Shown here: piece by piece, positions 7,773 to 15,472 of the stretch
Layout of the letters: the number at the start of each line of letters is the position of its first letter
Numbering within the stretch: the first letter of the stretch is position 1
Assembly (NCBI GenBank): GCA_019912985.1
Contig: JAIOHN010000758.1
Span: forward strand, 1 to 33,689
Direction of reading: 5' to 3'
DNA: 33,689 bases
Origin: Anaerolineae bacterium
GTDB lineage: Bacteria; Chloroflexota; Anaerolineae; Aggregatilineales; Phototrophicaceae
The notes under the pieces: model-generated
The model's input: only the letters and a program-made list of their open reading frames with translations
Database searches by the model: none
What the model was told of the DNA's origin: nothing
Position numbers and translations under genes: made by a program

Positions 7773-7791
7773 AACCCCATTTTCAGGGGTT
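7773..7791 (-). terminator. second hairpin after the VOC gene
   Basis: AACCCC (7773-7778) pairs with GGGGTT (7786-7791) with a 7-nt loop. It follows the CGGACA hairpin in the minus direction and ends GGGGTTTC, so the two may act as tandem terminators shielding the ArsR promoter. Confidence 0.4.
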
Positions 7792-7796
7792 ATGAT

Positions 7797-7830
7797 CGGA
7801 CACGGCTCCGAAGAATTACTGCCGTGTCCG
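7797..7830 (-). terminator. terminator hairpin (CGGACA type)
   Basis: CGGACACGGC (7797-7806) and GCCGTGTCCG (7821-7830) form a perfect 10-bp stem with a 14-nt loop, starting 17 bp past the stop codon of the VOC gene. Confidence 0.6.
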
Positions 7831-7847
7831 TCATAGGGGTTTACACA

Positions 7848-8258
7848 TTAAAGTCCGGGCGGGATTTCCTGCAACAGCCACGAATTGCCATCGGGATCGC
7901 TGAAACCGGAGAACTTGATGCCTCCAGGGTATTCGATCACCTCGCCCATCGCGACTCCGCGCTCGATCAGCGCTGCACGTGCGGCGTGAATATCCATCAC
8001 CACCAGATGCAGCCCCTTGATTGTCCCCGGCTGCATTTCGGAAATTTCGCCCATACCGGTCCCGATCACAATCGAGCAGCCTGAACCTGGCGGTGTGAGC
8101 TGGATGACTCGCGTCGTCTCGCTGGACTGGACATCGTGATCCAGGTGGAAGCCGACCTGTTCCACATAGAACGCCTTGGCGCGGTCCACATCCGACACTG
8201 GCACTGGCACCAGCTCAAGTTTCATCGTGAGAGTTTTTGACGTATTTTCCTGAGGCAT
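7848..8258 (-). CDS. VOC (glyoxalase/bleomycin-resistance fold) protein
   Basis: 136 aa with the two beta-alpha-beta-beta-beta modules of the VOC superfamily: VPVPVSDVDRAKAFYVEQVGFHLDHDV, then GLHLVVMDIHAARAALIERGV and FSGFSDPDGNSWLLQEIP, where the late Glu is the usual metal ligand position. Substrate is unknown; members include lyases, dioxygenases and drug-binding proteins. The ORF track adds 89 out-of-context codons at the N-terminus; the ATG at 8258 sits 10 nt past the upstream reductase gene and has GGGAGC before it. Probably cotranscribed with the reductase and perhaps with the AraC gene. Confidence 0.88.
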   Translation of the reverse strand: MPQENTSKTLTMKLELVPVPVSDVDRAKAFYVEQVGFHLDHDVQSSETTRVIQLTPPGSGCSIVIGTGMGEISEMQPGTIKGLHLVVMDIHAARAALIERGVAMGEVIEYPGGIKFSGFSDPDGNSWLLQEIPPGL

Positions 8259-8268
8259 TTTCAGCTCC

Positions 8269-8865
8269 CTACTTGACCACGCGGTAGCGAATGTGGGTGA
8301 CACCAGGGGTATTGGTGAGCGAGGTTTGCTCCAGTTCAATTTGCTCGATACCCAGGTATTCAAACATGCGGATTCCTTGCCCCAACAGCACCGGCACCAG
8401 GTCGATACCAATCTCGTCCAAGAGACCCGCTTTGAGACACTGCTGCATGATGTTCGCGCCCGCGACACCAACTGATTTATCCCCGGCCACCGCTTGCGCC
8501 TGCGCAACGGCGCTTTCCACACCATCGGTGACGAATGTGAAGGGCGAGCCTTCGTAAACCCATTCTTCGGGGATGCGGTGAGTTACGATAAACATCGGCG
8601 CGCCCAGCGGATGCTTGCCACCCCACGCACCCGCGACATCGAAAATGCGGCGTCCCAAAACCAGTGCGCCAATGGCGTTGGGGATTTCCTCATAAAGCTC
8701 GGCGCTTTCTTCGGACATCTTCAGATCTATATCGTGATCGCCGGTCGAGACTTTGACCTCGGTGTCGCCCTGTGACATCCACGCAAAAACCCGGTCCACC
8801 TCGTCGTTTGGCCCGGCGATAAATCCATCCAGTGACATGCTGAACCCTGCGCCAACATTGCCCAT
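8269..8865 (-). CDS. RibD C-terminal/dihydrofolate-reductase-like protein
   Basis: 198 aa, one RibD_C (DHFR-fold) domain: SMSLDGFIAGPND at the N-terminus, ALVLGRRIFDVAGAWGG, MFIVTH, then VGVAGANIMQQCLKAGLLDEIGIDLVPVLLGQGIRMF, which is the usual NADPH-binding and core region. These stand-alone proteins (YyaP/YwjB-like) probably reduce a pterin or other small molecule with NADPH; the true substrate is not known. The start at 8865 has AAAGGAG 8 nt upstream. It lies 25 bp after the AraC gene and 10 bp before the VOC gene, all on one strand. Confidence 0.9.
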   Translation of the reverse strand: MGNVGAGFSMSLDGFIAGPNDEVDRVFAWMSQGDTEVKVSTGDHDIDLKMSEESAELYEEIPNAIGALVLGRRIFDVAGAWGGKHPLGAPMFIVTHRIPEEWVYEGSPFTFVTDGVESAVAQAQAVAGDKSVGVAGANIMQQCLKAGLLDEIGIDLVPVLLGQGIRMFEYLGIEQIELEQTSLTNTPGVTHIRYRVVK

Positions 8866-8890
8866 GTAGATACTCCTTTTGTGCTGGTTA

Positions 8891-9634
8891 TCAAATTTCC
8901 TCTAGAACATTTGTATGATAACCGGACAAAAGATCATCGTCTTGTACAGAATGGCAATCCGCCTGACTTGTGCGGAAGATTTGAGCGGGGGTGTAGCCGA
9001 TGTACTGCTTGAGGGAGCGGGTCAGATGCGGTTGGTCGAAATAACCCGCCTCATACACCGTATCGAGGATCGAGACACCCTGTTCCAGCAGTTGCGCCGC
9101 GTATTTGGCGCGTTCAACCTGTCGGATGTGATTCTGGCTCAGGCCGATGGTCTGCGAAAAGCGATGTCGCACTGTACGCGAGGACATCTCCGGCAGTTGA
9201 TCTTGCAGCGCAGCATCCACGACCGGGTCACAAACCAGCACTTCATCACGCGCCAGCCGATCAATGAAGGTTTCGATATTGTCGAAATCCGGGAACTGCC
9301 AGGCGCAGCTTTTCAACCAGAATTTGTTGCTGCTGGATGCTTCTGGCAGGGCAGTCTCCGTGTTCAGGAGTTTTTTGCTGGGCAGGTGCGGGATAAACGT
9401 CCCCAGCTTAAACCGAACCCAGAGGATTTCGGCTTCGCCGCCCCAGGATGTGACCCCGGCGCTGGTCCACGGGCCGACCACCAGCGGGTGTAAGTTGCCA
9501 TTCTCCTTGACGAAAACCATGTGCCAGTGGCACTCGGCAGGGCGGATAGTGCTGCCCTCGCTCAGCGTTCTGCCCTGCGTAATCATATCGACATAGGGCG
9601 AATCCGATGGTCGCTCCTCAAAGATCAGGCTCAT
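8891..9634 (-). CDS. AraC-family regulator with cupin-like N-terminal domain
   Basis: 247 aa. The C-terminal part is an AraC DNA-binding domain: TIGLSQNHIRQVERAKYAAQLL, VSILDTVYEAGYFDQPHLTRSLKQYIGYTPAQI, i.e. both helix-turn-helix units (about residues 140-225). The N-terminal 110 residues (PYVDMITQGRTLSEGS.IRPAECHWHMVFV) resemble the sensor region found in many ECF/AraC-linked proteins. It is followed at 25 bp by a RibD/DHFR-like reductase and a VOC gene, which it may control. The start at 9634 has AAGGAT upstream. The inducer is unknown. Confidence 0.88.
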   Translation of the reverse strand: MSLIFEERPSDSPYVDMITQGRTLSEGSTIRPAECHWHMVFVKENGNLHPLVVGPWTSAGVTSWGGEAEILWVRFKLGTFIPHLPSKKLLNTETALPEASSSNKFWLKSCAWQFPDFDNIETFIDRLARDEVLVCDPVVDAALQDQLPEMSSRTVRHRFSQTIGLSQNHIRQVERAKYAAQLLEQGVSILDTVYEAGYFDQPHLTRSLKQYIGYTPAQIFRTSQADCHSVQDDDLLSGYHTNVLEEI

Positions 9635-9700
9635 CGCTTATCCTTCACTCGAAAAGCGCCCAACCTCCGCAGGAAGCTGAGCGCGGCGTGCTGATAGTTG

Positions 9701-10099
9701 CTAACCGGCGGTCACCTGATAAATCTGGATCAGGTTGCCACAGGTATCATCAAAGATTGCCACAATCGAAGACCCTACGTCTGTTGGCTCGGTGATGAAC
9801 TCAACGCCGAGGTTTTTCAACCGTTCATATTCCTGATGGATGTCCTTGACCTCAAAGGCGGTGAAGGGGATGCCGTCCTGCACAAGCGATTCCTTGAGTG
9901 CCTTCATTGCCGGGTAATCGGCATTCGGTTCCAGCAGCAGCTCTGTGCCATCCGGCGCTTCGGGTGAGACAACAGTAATCCAGCGCGCGCCACCACCCAA
10001 TGGGATGTCGAGCTTTTTCACAAAGCCCAGCACCTCGGTATAAAACTTCAGCGCCTGGTCATAGTCGCCAATCGATACACTGGTCAGGCTGATCTTCAT
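9701..10099 (-). CDS. VOC family protein
   Basis: 132 aa VOC protein: LTSVSIGDYDQALKFYTEVLGFVKKLDIPLGGGARWITV, GTELLLEPN, FTAFEVKDIHQEYERLKNLGVEFITEP and a final IFDDTCGNLIQIYQ, the usual place of the metal-ligand Glu being replaced by Gln here. This pattern is that of the common 'VOC after AraC' proteins. Its ATG shares the sequence ATGA with the stop codon of the preceding AraC gene, so the two are translationally coupled. Substrate unknown; a detoxifying or drug-binding role is a guess. Confidence 0.88.
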   Translation of the reverse strand: MKISLTSVSIGDYDQALKFYTEVLGFVKKLDIPLGGGARWITVVSPEAPDGTELLLEPNADYPAMKALKESLVQDGIPFTAFEVKDIHQEYERLKNLGVEFITEPTDVGSSIVAIFDDTCGNLIQIYQVTAG

Positions 10100-10494
10100 G
10101 GGTGTTTTCCTTCTCTCAATAGTTGACTGGCCGAGCGGCAGTCAAGTTGACGAAAATCACGGGGACTGAGACCAAACTGCTGTTTGAATGCCTTGGCAAA
10201 GGCCGCATGGCTGGCATAACCTGCCGCCAGCGCGACCTCGGTAATATCCACCGCGCCCATCCGCAGCTTTCGCCCCGCACGTTCCATCCGCACCCGGCGG
10301 ACATAACTCGGCACACTCTCGCCGATGTTAGCCGTGAAGATGCGATGCAGATGCGGCACGGAAAAGCCTGCAAATGCGGCCAGCACTTCCCGGTTGAGGG
10401 GTTCGCTCACATGCTGGTGGATGTACTGCTGCACATCGCGGATGCATTCATCATGTTCTACTAGCTTCTGGTTATCAGCCACCATGTCACCCAT
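10096..10494 (-). CDS. small AraC-type regulator (DNA-binding domain only)
   Basis: 132 aa, almost all AraC DNA-binding domain: CIRDVQQYIHQHVSEPLNREVLAAFAGFSVPHLHRIF, IGESVPSYVRRVRMERAGRKL, ITEVALAAGYASHAAFAKAFKQQFGLSPRDFRQ. There is no separate ligand domain, like SoxS/MarA/Rob-core regulators. Starts at 10494 or three codons later at 10485 are both possible; ribosome sites are weak at both. It overlaps the downstream VOC gene by 4 nt and probably controls it. Confidence 0.9.
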   Translation of the reverse strand: MGDMVADNQKLVEHDECIRDVQQYIHQHVSEPLNREVLAAFAGFSVPHLHRIFTANIGESVPSYVRRVRMERAGRKLRMGAVDITEVALAAGYASHAAFAKAFKQQFGLSPRDFRQLDCRSASQLLREGKHP

Positions 10495-10533
10495 TTTATT
10501 GGATCAGAACGCTCGTTCGCTATTCCAAACGTA

Positions 10534-10752
10534 TCATCCTGCTTCAGTTTTAAACGACAGGCCGCGCGCTTGCAAGGCTTTTCGAAGTTTTTCGATTGCG
10601 GTTGGGCCAATACCGTGCAGCGCCTTCACGTCTTTCTCGTGCCATGCGGTCAACTGCTCTAAATGCTGAATGCCTGCCGCCGCCAGCGCACGATAGGCGG
10701 GTGCAGCCAGCTTCGGCGGGAGGTCGCTTTCTGGAGTATTGTTCTGTTTCAT
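10534..10752 (-). CDS. 72-aa helix-hairpin-helix protein
   Basis: A complete small protein. The sequence LAAPAYRALAAAGIQHLEQLTAW....VKALHGIGPTAIEKLRKAL has the paired helix-hairpin-helix pattern of the RNA polymerase alpha C-terminal domain (the LHGIGPTAI turn is the DNA- or protein-binding hairpin). Similar one-domain proteins occur in Firmicutes and Chloroflexota, usually without known function. GGAG lies 9-10 nt before the ATG at 10752. It sits between the AraC/VOC pair and the DinB gene on the same strand, 27 bp after the DinB stop, so it may be cotranscribed with DinB. Confidence 0.82.
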   Translation of the reverse strand: MKQNNTPESDLPPKLAAPAYRALAAAGIQHLEQLTAWHEKDVKALHGIGPTAIEKLRKALQARGLSFKTEAG

Positions 10753-10779
10753 GGCTCTTCTCCACTTTTGGGATGGCGA

Positions 10780-11268
10780 TTATTGATCCATATGTTCAAA
10801 ATATACCCAGGCCTGCAAGTCCGGTGGTTCGATTCCCAGGTCGGTCATAATCGCTTTGATCTGCTCCCGGTGTTCGGTCGCATGATTGATAACCTGGGTG
10901 AGGATGATGGTCTTTGGCACATCGCGTGGCGACCCCTCCCAATTTACCTGTACCGTATCCTCGGCCTGCACCTTTGGTGCCCATTCGATCAGCCCCGTGC
11001 CAGTCGTCCGCAGCGATTCAGCCATTTCGGCCATCGTCATTGGCGGCGCATCGGCTGGACGCCCGGAGGGCTGCCCTGTGCTGATGCGTGAAAAATAAGA
11101 TTGCTCAGATGTGACGATGTGCTGCAAAGTGGCATAGATGGAGCCGTAAGAACCCGGAATCGCAGCGTCGAGTTGTTCAGGGGGCAGCGCAGCACAGCGC
11201 TCCAGCAGGCACAGATTGGCCCACAGGTGGTGGCTAAAGAGGGTGGTGAGGGTATCCATTGGTTTCAT
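10780..11268 (-). CDS. DinB family protein
   Basis: 162 aa four-helix DinB/YfiT-like protein. The metal triad is visible: His50 in YATLQHIVTSEQ and the HATEH pair in VINHATEHREQIKAIM near residues 130-136. The N-terminal TLFSHHLWANLCLLERC helix is also typical. DinB-like proteins are often thiol transferases or DNA-damage-induced proteins of unknown activity. The ORF track starts too early; ATG at 11268 is preceded by AAGGATAAG, with a second possible ATG three codons later. Divergent from the molybdenum hydroxylase gene. Confidence 0.9.
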   Translation of the reverse strand: MKPMDTLTTLFSHHLWANLCLLERCAALPPEQLDAAIPGSYGSIYATLQHIVTSEQSYFSRISTGQPSGRPADAPPMTMAEMAESLRTTGTGLIEWAPKVQAEDTVQVNWEGSPRDVPKTIILTQVINHATEHREQIKAIMTDLGIEPPDLQAWVYFEHMDQ

Positions 11269-11377
11269 ACCGCACTTATCCTTGTTTTCTGATAATGTGA
11301 CTGCACTAAGGATAGACCATTTGTTCGATGATGGCAAGCCAGCCTGCTCGCGCCGCCCCACGATATGGCGATGGCAT

Positions 11378-11405
11378 TTGGCGTCATGCTGCTGGCCGTT
11401 ATAAT
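11378..11405 (+). promoter_or_regulatory. probable promoter of the molybdenum hydroxylase gene
   Basis: TTGGCG (11378-11383) and a perfect TATAAT (11400-11405) are separated by 16 bp; the ATG follows 42 bp later. The -35 box matches 4 of 6 consensus positions at best, so this is a moderate call. Confidence 0.5.
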
Positions 11406-11447
11406 CACAGCGGAAAACCCGGCATCACACAAAATCAGGAGCGGCCA

Positions 11448-14129
11448 ATGCCTGAAGAATTTACCCTTCACGTCAATGGACAATCGCATGAAGTGACCGT
11501 TGATCCGGAAACCCCGCTGTTGTATGTTCTGCGCAACGACTTGGGCCTGAAAGGGCCGAAATACGGCTGTGGGCTGGAACAGTGTGGTTCCTGCAAAGTG
11601 CTTGTGGATGGTGCGGATGTGCCTTCGTGCCAGCTTCCAGTGAGCCGGGTAACAGGCAGCACGATTACCACCATCGAGGGACTTGGCTCGGCAGAAGAAC
11701 TGCACCCCTTGCAAGAAGCCTTCCTCGAAGAACAGGCCGCGCAGTGTGGTTATTGCACGGCGGGGATGATTATCGGTGCGCAGGGCTTGCTCAACCGCAC
11801 GCGCTATCCGTCCGATGAGGAAATCCGGGAGGCGCTTTCCAACAATCTGTGCCGCTGCGGTGTCTATGACCGGGTGCGCCGCGCTATTCAACTGCGCATT
11901 GGCAGACCGTCCCCCAAGCCGATCTATGAAGTCGTGAAAGCCGCGTCGCTGCAACCCGAAACACCTCCAACCACACTGCCATCGTCGCTGCGCCAGACCT
12001 CCGATTTGGATGCCTGGGTTCGCATCAACGAGGACGGCACGATTACCATTTTCAGCGGCAAAATTGAGATGGGGCAGGGCATCAAAACGGCACTGGCGCA
12101 AATTGCCGCCGAGGAGCTGGATGTATCGCTGGCACGCATCCGCGTGATTACCGCCGATACTGCTCAAACGCCCAATGAGGGTGGGGCTACCGGGAGCATG
12201 TCGCTCGAAACCAGCGGCAGTGCCATCCGTTTTGCCACCGCTGAGGCGCGCCATCATCTGCTGTCACTGGCTTTCGAGCAGTTGGAATCGCTGACTCCGG
12301 TGGCCGAACTGACGGTGGTGGATGGCACCGTGGCGGACCCCAAAACCGGACGGCAAACCACGTACTGGGATTTGATAGGTGGTCAACAATTCGAGCGGCA
12401 GGTGACTGTTCAGGTGATCGCCAAAGACCCCAACAGCTACAGGGTGATTGGGCAGCCGGAAAAGCGCATCGACCTTTTGAGCAAAGTGACCGGTGGCGTC
12501 AGCTACGTTCACGACATTGCCCTGCCAGGAATGCTTCATGCACGGGTGGTGCGCCCGCCTCAGTATCACGCCCGGCTCGTGTCGCTGGATGTGGAAGCGA
12601 TCCGCCAGCTGCCGGGTGTGGTCGCCGTGATTTGCGATGGCAGTTTCGTAGCGGTCGCTGCCAGCCGGGAAGAGCAGGCAGTTTGGGCGATGGAAAAAGC
12701 GCAGGAAATCGCCGTCTGGAACACTGAAAAACTGCTGCCCTCCCCGGAGACCTTATTTGACGACCTGCTCAACAAGCCCTCCCAGGCCAATCTGGTGGTG
12801 GATGGCAGCACAGTGGATGACCCGATTCCGGCAATCGAAACCCCCGCCACAGCGGCACGGACTCTGAACGCCAGTTATCTGCGTCCTTTTCACATGCACG
12901 CTTCCCTGGGGCCATCGGCTGCGGTCGCCCTGTGGGATGATGACCAATTAACGATCTGGTCGCACACACAGATTGCGTTCGGCCTGCGGACCGCCATCGC
13001 TCAGGTGTTGGGAATTGACCCGGCACAGATTCGCGTGATTCACCGCGAAGGGTCCGGTTGTTATGGTCATAACGGCGCGGATGATGTCGCGCTCGATGCC
13101 GCTCTGGTGGCCTACGCGCTGCCGGGTTATCCGGTCATGCTGAAGTGGATGCGGTCGGATGAGCACGGCTGGGAACCTTACGGTTCGGCTATGCAGGTCG
13201 AAATGCAGGCCAGCCTGGATGCGGATGGCCGGATTATTGACTGGAATCATGATGTGTACAGCTACGCGCACTCCACGCGACCACGAGGCGGCGGCGAAGA
13301 TTCCGGTTTGCTGGCCGCGTGGCATCTTGAAGAGTCTTTTCCTCAGCAGCAGCCCCGGCCTTCGGGCGGTTATCACTCCGGCACGCATCGAAATGCCGAC
13401 CCATTGTATGATTTTGCTCGTCGGCGCATTGTCCGGCATGAAGTGCCGGATAGCCCGCTGCGTGTCTCGGCCTTGCGCGGTCTGGGGGCCTATGGCAATG
13501 TCTTCGCCATTGAATCCTTTATGGACGAACTGGCGCAGGCGGCAGGTATTGACCCATTGCAATTCCGACTCAATCACTTGCGTGATGCGCGCGCCAGATC
13601 TGTGCTGGAAGCTGCCGCCGCGAAAGCGGGATGGCAATCACGACCACGGTCAACCAGTGACGGTCATGGATGGGGGATGGCCTTTGCCCGTTACAAAAAT
13701 CGCCAATGTTACGCCGCCATTGTAGTCGAAGTGCAGCTTGAACCAGCGACAGGCATGATTTCGCTGGGGCGTGTCGTGATCGCTGCCGATGCAGGGCAGA
13801 CGGTGAACCCCGATGGGTTGAGCAATCAATTGGAAGGCGGCTTTGTCCAGGCGGCAAGCTGGACGCTGTTGGAGCAGGTTCATTTCAACGAGCAGGGCAT
13901 CACCTGCCGGGATTGGGAGACTTACCCGATTCTGCACTTCACCGCTGCGCCGGTGATTGAAACGGTGATCCTCAATCATCCCGAACTGCCCTTCATCGGC
14001 AGTGGGGAAGCCGCTCAAAACCCGACCCCGGCGGCGATTGCCAACGCGGTCTTTGATGCGGTGGGGGTGCGGCTGCGGTCGATTCCCTTCACGCCGGAGA
14101 AGGTCAAAGCGGCGCTGTCCGCATTGTAG
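11448..14129 (+). CDS. molybdenum hydroxylase, fused 2Fe-2S and Mo-binding subunits (IorAB-like)
   Basis: 893 aa. Residues 1-155 are the small subunit: plant-type 2Fe-2S cluster CGLEQCGSC plus a later Cys, then the second cluster CGYCTAGM ... CRCG. After a linker, residues about 175-893 are the xanthine-dehydrogenase-type Mo domain: FSGKIEMGQGIKTALAQIAAEEL, GCYGHNGADDVALDAAL, LRGLGAYGNVFAIESFMDELA, and near the end IGSGEAAQNPTPAAIANAV, where the GE glutamate is the catalytic base. There is no FAD subunit nearby, as in isoquinoline 1-oxidoreductase and nicotinate dehydrogenase types, which pass electrons to cytochromes. No signal peptide. ATG at 11448 follows AGGAG with a 6-nt gap; the ORF track's earlier start is not supported. 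N-heterocycle or aldehyde substrate, unknown. Confidence 0.92.
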   Translation: MPEEFTLHVNGQSHEVTVDPETPLLYVLRNDLGLKGPKYGCGLEQCGSCKVLVDGADVPSCQLPVSRVTGSTITTIEGLGSAEELHPLQEAFLEEQAAQCGYCTAGMIIGAQGLLNRTRYPSDEEIREALSNNLCRCGVYDRVRRAIQLRIGRPSPKPIYEVVKAASLQPETPPTTLPSSLRQTSDLDAWVRINEDGTITIFSGKIEMGQGIKTALAQIAAEELDVSLARIRVITADTAQTPNEGGATGSMSLETSGSAIRFATAEARHHLLSLAFEQLESLTPVAELTVVDGTVADPKTGRQTTYWDLIGGQQFERQVTVQVIAKDPNSYRVIGQPEKRIDLLSKVTGGVSYVHDIALPGMLHARVVRPPQYHARLVSLDVEAIRQLPGVVAVICDGSFVAVAASREEQAVWAMEKAQEIAVWNTEKLLPSPETLFDDLLNKPSQANLVVDGSTVDDPIPAIETPATAARTLNASYLRPFHMHASLGPSAAVALWDDDQLTIWSHTQIAFGLRTAIAQVLGIDPAQIRVIHREGSGCYGHNGADDVALDAALVAYALPGYPVMLKWMRSDEHGWEPYGSAMQVEMQASLDADGRIIDWNHDVYSYAHSTRPRGGGEDSGLLAAWHLEESFPQQQPRPSGGYHSGTHRNADPLYDFARRRIVRHEVPDSPLRVSALRGLGAYGNVFAIESFMDELAQAAGIDPLQFRLNHLRDARARSVLEAAAAKAGWQSRPRSTSDGHGWGMAFARYKNRQCYAAIVVEVQLEPATGMISLGRVVIAADAGQTVNPDGLSNQLEGGFVQAASWTLLEQVHFNEQGITCRDWETYPILHFTAAPVIETVILNHPELPFIGSGEAAQNPTPAAIANAVFDAVGVRLRSIPFTPEKVKAALSAL

Positions 14130-14138
14130 ACCGTAATA

Positions 14139-14194
14139 GGGAACCTTCCTTGATTGGGGTCGCACCCAGCATACCGCCTCGTTGAAAGGTTCCC
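14139..14194 (+). terminator. hairpin after molybdenum hydroxylase gene
   Basis: GGGAACCTT (14139-14147) pairs with AAGGTTCCC (14186-14194), 9 bp, enclosing a 38-nt loop that has its own small GGGTCGCACCC hairpin. It begins 10 bp past the stop codon. There is no T-run. Confidence 0.45.
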
Positions 14195-14293
14195 CACGAT
14201 GTCTGGTAAAGCTAATGCTGACTCATGAGGCAATTTGGGATATTGCCTACATGCTTATTGGTGGGATAAAGTTGCATCGTTTATGCCAGCCTA

Positions 14294-15097
14294 TCACGCC
14301 TTTTTCGCAATGAACACCAAATCCTCGTGTTCGGGCGTGGCCTCGGCCTCTGTGAAATCACCTTGAATGGTCACTTCATCAAATCCAGCTTGCTTCAGCA
14401 TCATCACCAGCTCGTTCTTGAAATAGATGTTGGAAGTCAAAACACGCTTTTCTTCCCCGATCAATTGCTCATTTTGCCAGCGCTGCGCCCAGTACTTGAG
14501 GGTAAGGACTTGCTCCAAAGGGTCAATATCCTCTATCCGCGAGCGCATCACATACTCACTCCCATCTGCTGCGCGGTCGCGTTCGCCTTCTGTCCAAAAG
14601 TCCGGGTCCATCTGCTGCCGGTTCTCCTTCAGCCAGTCCTTCCAATACCAGGAACTTCCTCCATAGGGCATGGATTGATCTAAGAGCAGTACCCCGTCGG
14701 GAGTCAGATGCTGATAGAAGCGTCGTAACGCCAGCGCGTCTTGCTGACGTGTACTTCCGATTCCGAAGGAACCGCAGACATAAATCGTCCGATAGGTCCG
14801 AGGCAAATCGAGTTCGTGCATCGCCTGCGGATAAAGATTGGGCGAAAAGCCCTCACGCGCTGCCTTTTCCTGGCAATACGCCAGCATATCTGGTGAGATG
14901 TCACAGCCGTCCACATCCAGACCGGCCCGCAGATAGGGCAGTAGCAAGCGCCCCGTGCCACAACCGACATCGAGCGCGGGTTGGCCGTAGCATTCAATGC
15001 ACTTTTGATAGTAAGCAATCTCTGGCCCGTCCACATAGAACTCGGCCCAATGCTGGGCCACGATTCCGTAGTGCCACGTTTGTGGTTCGTATTTCAT
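14294..15097 (-). CDS. class I SAM-dependent methyltransferase
   Basis: 267 aa with a Rossmann-type SAM site: PALDVGCGTGRLLLPYL (motif I, residues about 40-55), DGCDISPDMLAYCQEKA (motif II) and HELDLPRTYRTIYVCGSFG (motif III/IV). The C-terminal part (DPLEQVLTLKYWAQRWQNEQLI...EEKRVLTSNIYF, then LKQAGFDEVTIQGDFTEA) is that of small-molecule methyltransferases of the methyltransferase-25 type. The substrate is unknown. The start at 15097 has GGAG about 11 nt upstream. The gene stands alone, and the region in front of it holds a mini-ORF, a terminator and hairpins that may control it. Confidence 0.9.
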   Translation of the reverse strand: MKYEPQTWHYGIVAQHWAEFYVDGPEIAYYQKCIECYGQPALDVGCGTGRLLLPYLRAGLDVDGCDISPDMLAYCQEKAAREGFSPNLYPQAMHELDLPRTYRTIYVCGSFGIGSTRQQDALALRRFYQHLTPDGVLLLDQSMPYGGSSWYWKDWLKENRQQMDPDFWTEGERDRAADGSEYVMRSRIEDIDPLEQVLTLKYWAQRWQNEQLIGEEKRVLTSNIYFKNELVMMLKQAGFDEVTIQGDFTEAEATPEHEDLVFIAKKA

Positions 15098-15126
15098 TCG
15101 TGCTTATTCTCCATTTTTCTATGGGT

Positions 15127-15176
15127 GGTTGGTTTCGCCGACCTGACAGCCTCATATCTGACTGAAGCTGCCAACC
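15127..15176 (-). promoter_or_regulatory. leader stem before methyltransferase
   Basis: GGTTGG (15127-15132) pairs with CCAACC (15171-15176), and CAGC (15147-15150) with GCTG (15167-15170), so a bulged 10-bp stem can form 30 nt before the start codon. Function unknown. Confidence 0.35.
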
Positions 15177-15242
15177 TTTTCTCTGATTTCGAGAAAGTGA
15201 TCTGTCCTGAACGGTTTGATGGATGACTGCTTGAGGAATCAA

Positions 15243-15276
15243 AAACCGCAGGTGTGTGAGTTCATACCTACGGTTT
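15243..15276 (-). terminator. intrinsic terminator upstream of methyltransferase
   Basis: On the minus strand AAACCGTAGGT pairs with ACCTGCGGTTT (11 bp, one wobble, 12-nt loop) and runs straight into TTTTT. It ends 146 nt before the methyltransferase start codon and 38 bp after the extended mini-ORF, so it may end a short transcript or act as an attenuator. Confidence 0.65.
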
Positions 15277-15391
15277 CAGGGGTAAACCAAAGAAACATCT
15301 TTCTCAGGTGTGTTCAGGCTTGGTCGAAGAAGGACACGCCAATGAGCCTGCCCATAAGATGGAGATCACCCTGAAAGACGATGATGCTTGC

Positions 15392-15436
15392 TTAGCTCAC
15401 GGCTTTCCGGAGGTATGCAGTTGGAAAATTGGTCAT
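15392..15436 (-). CDS. 14-aa mini-ORF with strong ribosome site (leader peptide candidate)
   Basis: ATG at 15436 is preceded by a perfect AGGAGGT (15443-15449) at 6-nt spacing, the best ribosome site in the window. It encodes MTNFPTAYLRKAVS and stops with TAA. The same frame stays open for 25 more codons to a TGA at 15314 (ASIIVFQGDLHLMGRLIGVS...), so it could also be a roughly 40-aa small protein broken by one stop codon. I recognise neither peptide. A terminator follows, then the methyltransferase gene. Confidence 0.4.
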   Translation of the reverse strand: MTNFPTAYLRKAVS

Positions 15437-15472
15437 TTCAGCACCTCCTCTCTCTACTTGTTAGCGATTGCA

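Noticed and set aside
10826-10837. GGTTCGATTCCC, like a tRNA T-arm
   Set aside because: It lies inside the DinB coding sequence, and no acceptor stem, D-arm or anticodon arm can be formed around it.
11265-12257. Long minus-strand ORF (330 aa) opposite the molybdenum hydroxylase
   Set aside because: It is a shadow of the plus-strand gene, whose iron-sulfur and Mo motifs are unmistakable; the ORF itself has no domain pattern.
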